Shown here in pieces: positions 59,552 through 64,000 of a DNA stretch of 64,000 nt; position 1 is the first letter of the stretch, and each line of letters begins with the position of its first letter. Where the stretch lies: the NCBI RefSeq assembly GCF_030209755.1, contig NZ_JARVRH010000038.1, positions 1 through 64,000 on the forward strand, given 5' to 3'. A program made the position numbers and the translations under genes. The DNA is from Arthrobacter sp. efr-133-TYG-118 (GTDB lineage: Bacteria > Actinomycetota > Actinomycetes > Actinomycetales > Micrococcaceae). A model generated the notes under the pieces. The model was not told the DNA's origin and ran no database searches. It saw only the letters and a program-made list of their open reading frames with translations.

Positions 59552-60345
59552 CGCTGCGGCGCCTCATTGGCGGGGGCTCCGGCCCAGCGGCTGATCTCGA
59601 TGTCGCCGGAGGTGTCCCGCTGGAGCGTGGGGGCGATGACCAATTCCTGGACGACGGTGCGCTGGGGCAGTGTGGCCACGAGGTGAATGGCTCGGGCCAC
59701 GTCTTCGGGCTGCACCATGGCGTCGCGCTCCTCTACGCGGGGCGGGCGGGCGCGGTTGTCCAGGATGGGCGTGGCGGTTTCACCGGGAAGGATGGTCACT
59801 GCGCGCAGTCCGTCGTTGCGGAAGGTGTTGTGGAGGTACGTCATGAAATTCCGGACCGCGGCCTTGGCCGCACCGTACGGGGCGCCGCCGAGCAAATTCG
59901 GGTTCACCGCGGCGAGCGAGGAGACCGTAATGATGGTTCCGGTCTTGCGGGCCAGCATGTCCGGAAGGACTGCCTGGCTGAGCAGGTAGACGGCGTTGAG
60001 GTTGACGTCCAGGACGTCATTCCACTCCTGCTGACTGATCCACCGGACGTTGAGGACCTTGCTAGAGCTGCCTGCGTTGTTGACAAGGATGTCCACCGGG
60101 CCCAGATTCACGTGGATCCAGTCCAGCAGCGCGTCAACATCGTCTTTGGAAGTGATGTCCGCGGCCCGGGCAACGGCGCGGCCGCCGACGGCAACGATTT
60201 CCGCGGCGAGTTCCTGCAGCACGTCTTCACGACGCCCCACCAGCACCACCGCGGCACCCTCGGCTGCCAGCAGGGCCGCCGTCGAACGTCCCATGCCGGT
60301 ACCGGCACCGGTGATGATCGCGAGCTTGCCGTCCAGAAGTCCCAT
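59548..60345 (-). CDS. SDR family oxidoreductase
   Basis: A 265-residue classical short-chain dehydrogenase. TGAGTGMGRSTAALLAAEG is the cofactor motif, VNNAGSS the NNAG motif, SSLAAVNPNL the Ser region, and YGAAKAAVRNFM the Tyr/Lys site. It overlaps the aminotransferase gene by 4 bases, so the pair may oxidise and transaminate the same carbon skeleton. The 111-base upstream region holds an operator-like palindrome. Substrate unknown. Confidence 0.92.
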   Translation of the reverse strand: MGLLDGKLAIITGAGTGMGRSTAALLAAEGAAVVLVGRREDVLQELAAEIVAVGGRAVARAADITSKDDVDALLDWIHVNLGPVDILVNNAGSSSKVLNVRWISQQEWNDVLDVNLNAVYLLSQAVLPDMLARKTGTIITVSSLAAVNPNLLGGAPYGAAKAAVRNFMTYLHNTFRNDGLRAVTILPGETATPILDNRARPPRVEERDAMVQPEDVARAIHLVATLPQRTVVQELVIAPTLQRDTSGDIEISRWAGAPANEAPQR

Positions 60346-60397
60346 GGTTTCAGTTCCTTGCGTTCTTTGTGCGAGTCATTTGAGATCCAAATCACAT

Positions 60398-60415
60398 ATG
60401 AGAAGAGTTTCTCAT
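60398..60415 (-). promoter_or_regulatory. Operator-like palindrome upstream of the SDR gene
   Basis: ATGAGAA-GAGT-TTCTCAT is an 18-bp inverted repeat with perfect 7-bp arms, about 55 bases before the SDR start. Its size fits a TetR-family site, and a TetR gene is the last gene of the same unit. Nearby, on the minus strand, TTGACC could be a -35. Confidence 0.6.
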
Positions 60416-60456
60416 TTTAGAAGTTGACGGTCAAGTATTTTCTTCGGGTGGGTGGG

Positions 60457-61497
60457 TCACGCCGCGGCGGGACTCGGTGAGGAGACCGCCGCAAAGCTTG
60501 CGGAGACAGGGAGCCCGACGGCGGCAAACAGGGCGTGCACGCGGTCTTCCAGATGCGCCAGGCCGCGTTGCTGTTCCCGGTATTGCTCCACTGCTTGGTC
60601 GTTGCCGATCCAACGGAAGGTCATCTTCCGGCCGGGGCTGGCCTGCCCCAGCATGGAGAGGGAAGCTTTGGCTGCGACCGCCACAATCGGGTAGCCAGCG
60701 GTCAGCGTCCTTGAGCGGCCAAGGATGATGAGCTCATCGCCATGCGGGATTTCGAATGCGCCGATTGGGACTCCATGGGACACGATTTCCCCGAGTCCCT
60801 CCGGATGCACCACTGGCCCGTCCAACCGGAGGCCAACGTGGTTGGACTTGGCACCGACCGTGTAGTGGCTGGAGCTGAGCAGTTTCCGGATCCCGGGCGT
60901 CCGGTCCGTTTCAGGACCGTCGACGACGTCGATAGTCCACACATCCGGGCTGAAGTCCGGCACCGGAACAGGCAGCCGGAACAGGGGCTGGGTCAGGAAC
61001 GGGTGCGTGAATCCGCGGTACCGGCTGTGGAGGGTGACAGTCTGCCCGGGAGCGAGCTGTTGTGGGAAGCCCATGCGCGATTCCGGCGCGGCGCTGCCCA
61101 TGAAACGGGCGGTTTCCAGTTCCCCGCTGAAGGCTAGGTAGTTCCGCATGCCGCCGCTGGCCTTGGAAAGCACAACCCGGGCTCCGGCAGGAAGACAAAG
61201 GGGCTCCCACATGGCAACAGGATCTCCGTTCACCGTGACTTCCGCCGGGACTCCGGTCACCGCGCACATCACCTCGTGCGTGGCTGTGAACGCAAAACGT
61301 CCGCCCATGATTTCCAGGCACGCTGCCTTGCGGCTATTGCCGACCAGGATGTTTGCCGCGGCCGCGGAGCGCTGGTCCGCCGCGCCCCCGCAAGGGACTC
61401 CCATGAACTCGGAATTCTCGCGCCCCAAGTCCTGGAACGTGGACAGCCAGCCTGCTTCACTTACTTTGATGCTGATCGGATGCTCAGGGAAGGTCAT
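60457..61497 (-). CDS. pxpC: 5-oxoprolinase subunit C (biotin-dependent carboxyltransferase family)
   Basis: A 346-residue PxpC/KipA-family protein, one of three subunits that hydrolyse 5-oxo-L-proline to glutamate with ATP. Marks are WLSTFQDLGRENSEFMGVP at the N terminus, the MDQR-like ADQRSAAAANILVGN, and EIVSHGVPIGAFEIPHGDE with LIILGRSRTLTAGYPIV. ATG 61497 overlaps the end of pxpB by 14 bases and is preceded by a G-rich site. It is the last gene of the pxp operon. Confidence 0.92.
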   Translation of the reverse strand: MTFPEHPISIKVSEAGWLSTFQDLGRENSEFMGVPCGGAADQRSAAAANILVGNSRKAACLEIMGGRFAFTATHEVMCAVTGVPAEVTVNGDPVAMWEPLCLPAGARVVLSKASGGMRNYLAFSGELETARFMGSAAPESRMGFPQQLAPGQTVTLHSRYRGFTHPFLTQPLFRLPVPVPDFSPDVWTIDVVDGPETDRTPGIRKLLSSSHYTVGAKSNHVGLRLDGPVVHPEGLGEIVSHGVPIGAFEIPHGDELIILGRSRTLTAGYPIVAVAAKASLSMLGQASPGRKMTFRWIGNDQAVEQYREQQRGLAHLEDRVHALFAAVGLPVSASFAAVSSPSPAAA

Positions 61498-62278
61498 TGT
61501 TACCCCCTTCGGCGCCGTCCGAGGGAGGGCCGTCCGAGCTGGCCCGCAGGAACTGGCCCTCAAGCCGAGACCAACCGTGCTCCGGCACCACTTCGAAACG
61601 GACCAGATCCCCCGGCTTGTAGGACGTGGCGGGATTTTGACGGATGTCGCAGATGGTGAGCGGAGTCCGGCCGATCACTTTCCAGCCGCTTGGCCCAGGG
61701 AACGGCTGGATGATGGCGTTAGTGCCGGCCACCATCACAGAGCCGGGCTCCACATTGGTCCGTGGCTCGACGCAGCGGCTGACCTGGCCCGGGAATCGGA
61801 CGCCGCCCATCATGGGGGCCATGGCCGCGGCCAGCAGGTTGATGGTCAGCACCGAGGATTGGAATTGCTGCAGCACCGCCTCCGGACTCAGTCCCAGTTC
61901 CTCGGCCACGTCCGGAAGGTCAGGGGAGAATTCCTCGCTGACCACCATCGGGATGACAAAAAGTGATCGCGAGGCGCTAGGTGCTCCCGGTTCCAGGCCG
62001 TTTCCAGCGACCGCCAAGCGGATGGTCTGGGCCAGTTGTTCGTGGGTCACGGCCAGGCAATCGAACTCGACCAGCAAAGACTCAACGCCGGCCACGATGT
62101 CCAATACCCCGTACGGCCGCACCTCCAGCAGCACGTCGCGGAGCCTGCTGCCCGCCGCCCGACGGAAGTCGGCGTCGTCGTGCTTGATCCGGAGCATGAG
62201 GGCTGAATCGCCGAACGGCTCGGCTTCCAGTTCGGGTGGGTGGCGCAGCCGCCCTGCGGGTGCTGTGTGCGTGGTCAT
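61484..62278 (-). CDS. pxpB: 5-oxoprolinase subunit B
   Basis: A 264-residue PxpB/KipI-family protein. EPFGDSALMLRIKHDD is the N-terminal opening, and YGVLDIVAGVESLLVEFDC the typical follow-on. AAAMAPMMGGVRFPGQVSR and VMVAGTNAIIQPFPGPSGW close the fold. The start at ATG 62278 is chosen; the longer frame upstream is overlap with pxpA in another frame. It works with PxpA and PxpC to clear 5-oxoproline, a damage product of glutamine and glutathione. Confidence 0.92.
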   Translation of the reverse strand: MTTHTAPAGRLRHPPELEAEPFGDSALMLRIKHDDADFRRAAGSRLRDVLLEVRPYGVLDIVAGVESLLVEFDCLAVTHEQLAQTIRLAVAGNGLEPGAPSASRSLFVIPMVVSEEFSPDLPDVAEELGLSPEAVLQQFQSSVLTINLLAAAMAPMMGGVRFPGQVSRCVEPRTNVEPGSVMVAGTNAIIQPFPGPSGWKVIGRTPLTICDIRQNPATSYKPGDLVRFEVVPEHGWSRLEGQFLRASSDGPPSDGAEGGNNDLP

Positions 62279-62339
62279 GAGTCCTGCTCGGTGGTACGGG
62301 TGATGGATCCGGTTTGCTGGGACGCAGTCAAAAGGCAGT

Positions 62340-63143
62340 TCAGACCGTGGCGAGTCGGGCCTTTTCGGCGAGGACTTCCTGGAGTCCTGTGGCTTTGATG
62401 CCCGCCTTGTCCAGGGCCGCACGAAGCGCCGTCCCGTTCTGCAGGACTTGCGGGTGGTCGCCGTGGAGGAGCACGACGTCGGCATCGTGGCCGAGCGGGA
62501 CCACCTTGCCGGTGACGGCACGGACGGTCCCCTCGGTGACCACCTGGACCACGCGGCGGCCGATTTCCTCAGGGTCGTGCAGGAGTGCGCCTTCGCTGTT
62601 GCGTGAGACGGGCATGCCGTCTTCGCCGTAGCCGCGGTCGGCGAGGAAGACATAGCCGACCTGAAGGCCGCGCTTGCGGGATTCATCGGCCAGGAGACCG
62701 TTCTGGCAGATCACAATGTAGGAGGGGTCGTAGGCCTTGACGGCGTCCGTGATGGCCCGGGCGTGCTTGGCGTCGGTCTGGGCGATGCTGCCCATACGTC
62801 CGTGCGGTGCCACGTGGCTGATCTTGCCTCCGTGGATGCGGGCGAACGCGTCCAGGGCGCCGATCTGGTAGAGCACGTCGGTGCGGATTTCTTCTTCGCT
62901 GGCTTCGATGAGGCGGCGGCCAAAGCCAACCAGATCCGGATATCCGGGGTGGGCACCGAGTTCGATGCTGCGCTCCACGCAGGCCTTGACGGTGGCATCC
63001 ATGACCCGCGGGTCCCCAGCGTGGAAACCGCAGGCGATGTTGGAGGCGGTGACGAGGCCCAGGAGGGCGTCGTCGTCGCCGATCGTGTAGTTGCCGTAGC
63101 TTTCGCCGAGGTCTGCGACGACGGCGACTGAATTGATGCTCAA
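62340..63143 (-). CDS. pxpA: 5-oxoprolinase subunit A (LamB/YcsF family)
   Basis: A 267-residue YcsF/LamB-type protein. VADLGESYGNYTIGDDDALL and ASNIACGFHAGDPRVMDATV are the metal-type N-terminal motifs. VAPHGRMGSIAQTD and EVFLADRGYGEDG-like VGYVFLADRGYGEDGMPVSR follow. It is the catalytic partner of PxpB and PxpC. It lies 125 bases after the MFS gene and 61 bases before pxpB. The order MFS, pxpA, pxpB, pxpC on the minus strand suggests import and hydrolysis of 5-oxoproline by one operon. Confidence 0.94.
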   Translation of the reverse strand: MSINSVAVVADLGESYGNYTIGDDDALLGLVTASNIACGFHAGDPRVMDATVKACVERSIELGAHPGYPDLVGFGRRLIEASEEEIRTDVLYQIGALDAFARIHGGKISHVAPHGRMGSIAQTDAKHARAITDAVKAYDPSYIVICQNGLLADESRKRGLQVGYVFLADRGYGEDGMPVSRNSEGALLHDPEEIGRRVVQVVTEGTVRAVTGKVVPLGHDADVVLLHGDHPQVLQNGTALRAALDKAGIKATGLQEVLAEKARLATV

Positions 63144-63268
63144 GGTGACTCCCGCTTCTGTTCCTGGTTAGGAGGTTCTGTCTCTGTTGTGTTGCTAAGG
63201 GTTCGACGGCGGCGGCTGCCGTTGCGGTGGCTGGAGGCCGCCGCCGTCGGGGTTCTGGTGGTCCGCTA

Positions 63269-64000
63269 CTAGTGCGTCTGCAGGGGCTGGCCCTTGGTTT
63301 CCTTCAGGAAGTAGACCGAAACGAGCGTGATGATGGCCGTCCCGATCGAGGCGTAGGCGGGAACCATGCTGTTGCCTGTGGCCTTGATGAGTTCCGTCAT
63401 GACCAGCGGCGCGCTGCCGCCGAAGATGATGGTGCTGATGCTGAAGCCGATGCTGTACGCGCTGTAGCGGACGGTGGTGGGGAACATTTCGGTCAACACA
63501 GTGTGGACGACGGCGGCGTGGCCGGAGAAGGCGATGGCCATGACGACCGTTGCAATGCAGGCAAGCGGCATGTTGCCGGTGGTGATCATGGCAAACATCG
63601 GGTACGAAACAACGGCCATGAGCACGGCGGAGAGAGCCAACACGGGCTTGCGGCCGATGCGGTCGGACAGGCGGGCCATCAGCGGGATCGCGATGATGAT
63701 GGCCACCAGGCTGACTGCAGTGACGAGGAGTGCCTGGAGCATGGTGAAGTTGTTGGCTGCACCCAACTGGGTCTTCAGGTACGTGGGCATGTACGCGAAC
63801 AGGAGGTAGTAGCCGGGGCCGTTCAGCGCGGGGAGGAAGATGGTCAGCGCGATGGCTTTGAGGTGGCGCTTGGACGTGAAGACGGTGCGCAGGGGGTTGC
63901 GTTCCACCTCGTTGCGCTCACGAAGTGCCGCGAAGTGCGGGGTGTCTTCCATCTTGGAGCGGATGTAGAAGCCGACGTAGCCCAAGGGCAGGGCGAAGAG
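63269..64000 (-). CDS. MFS transporter, MHS (ProP/ShiA-like) family, C-terminal part
   Basis: The last 243 residues of a major facilitator of the metabolite:H+ symporter branch; the start lies beyond the right edge of the window. LMARLSDRIGRKPVLALSAV is the inter-domain MFS motif, and EMFPTTVRYSAYSIGFSIST a branch mark. About seven membrane helices are visible. Position just upstream of pxpA suggests 5-oxoproline or a related acid as substrate. The C terminus (VYFLKETKGQPLQTH) is complete. Confidence 0.9.
   Translation of the reverse strand, partial: LFALPLGYVGFYIRSKMEDTPHFAALRERNEVERNPLRTVFTSKRHLKAIALTIFLPALNGPGYYLLFAYMPTYLKTQLGAANNFTMLQALLVTAVSLVAIIIAIPLMARLSDRIGRKPVLALSAVLMAVVSYPMFAMITTGNMPLACIATVVMAIAFSGHAAVVHTVLTEMFPTTVRYSAYSIGFSISTIIFGGSAPLVMTELIKATGNSMVPAYASIGTAIITLVSVYFLKETKGQPLQTH

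Noticed and set aside
62279..62686. A 136-residue N-terminal extension of PxpB
   Set aside because: It lies antisense-like over pxpA in another frame and is Ser/Arg/Pro-rich with no family match; ATG 62278 gives normal length.

Overview
The window is high-GC actinobacterial chromosome, most likely Arthrobacter sensu lato (Arthrobacter, Paenarthrobacter or Pseudarthrobacter). The evidence is the rRNA-leader motif at the left edge, the cysteine-free L33/S14 pair, many GTG and TTG starts with 4-base stop/start overlaps, two probable leaderless transcripts, and a mix of flavin, fucose, asparagine and 5-oxoproline genes typical of soil Micrococcaceae. It looks like stable chromosome: I saw no transposase, integrase, prophage, tRNA gene or CRISPR array.

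Layout. 1-1243 (minus): promoter and leader of an rRNA operon that runs off the left edge, then rpmB-rpmG-rpsN. 1672-4539 (plus): a three-gene flavin electron-transfer module (ferric-reductase-like flavocytochrome, exported FMN-binding protein, ApbE flavin transferase). 4536-8806: three paralogous SGNH hydrolases, interrupted by a MarR repressor, a divergent NADP/F420-type reductase with a 32-bp operator, and a YciI protein. 9027-14240 (minus): a complete siderophore-iron uptake operon (fepB-fepD-fepG-fepC-SIP) behind a DtxR/IdeR-type iron box. 14790-21214: an FBP zinc-finger gene convergent with a jetA-jetB-jetC (MksF-MksE-MksB) condensin operon that has no jetD in the window. 21460-31771: mixed metabolic and hypothetical genes, a frameshifted DUF1772 gene, a 2H phosphoesterase and a Fic AMPylase.

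31879-36837 (plus): an asparagine/aspartate catabolic cluster (FadR-type regulator, asparaginase, aspartase, amino-acid permease). 36966-47510: an L-fucose locus with a FadR-type regulator and a long minus operon (fuconate dehydratase, ABC importer, alpha-L-fucosidase, mutarotase, fucose dehydrogenase, fuconolactonase). A divergent plus pair completes the non-phosphorylating route with a keto-deoxy-fuconate hydrolase and a dehydrogenase. A 12-base motif shared by the regulator promoter and the divergent fuc promoter ties the locus together. 47605-50960: a GNAT-AAA+ fusion, a Pyr4-like membrane protein and LtrA. 51174-52603: hipBA with two copies of an 18-bp operator.

52694-57306: DUF1003, HD hydrolase, class-C serine hydrolase, MDR oxidoreductase, GluQRS and a frameshifted cold-shock-like gene. 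57633-64000 (minus): TetR, aminotransferase and SDR genes, then pxpC-pxpB-pxpA (5-oxoprolinase) downstream of an MFS transporter cut by the right edge.

The best candidates for something unusual are the jetABC locus without jetD, bounded by a dispersed repeat array; the GNAT-AAA+ fusion; a natural Gly4Ser repeat inside the FepG permease; and two one-base frameshifts that may be real or may be assembly errors.
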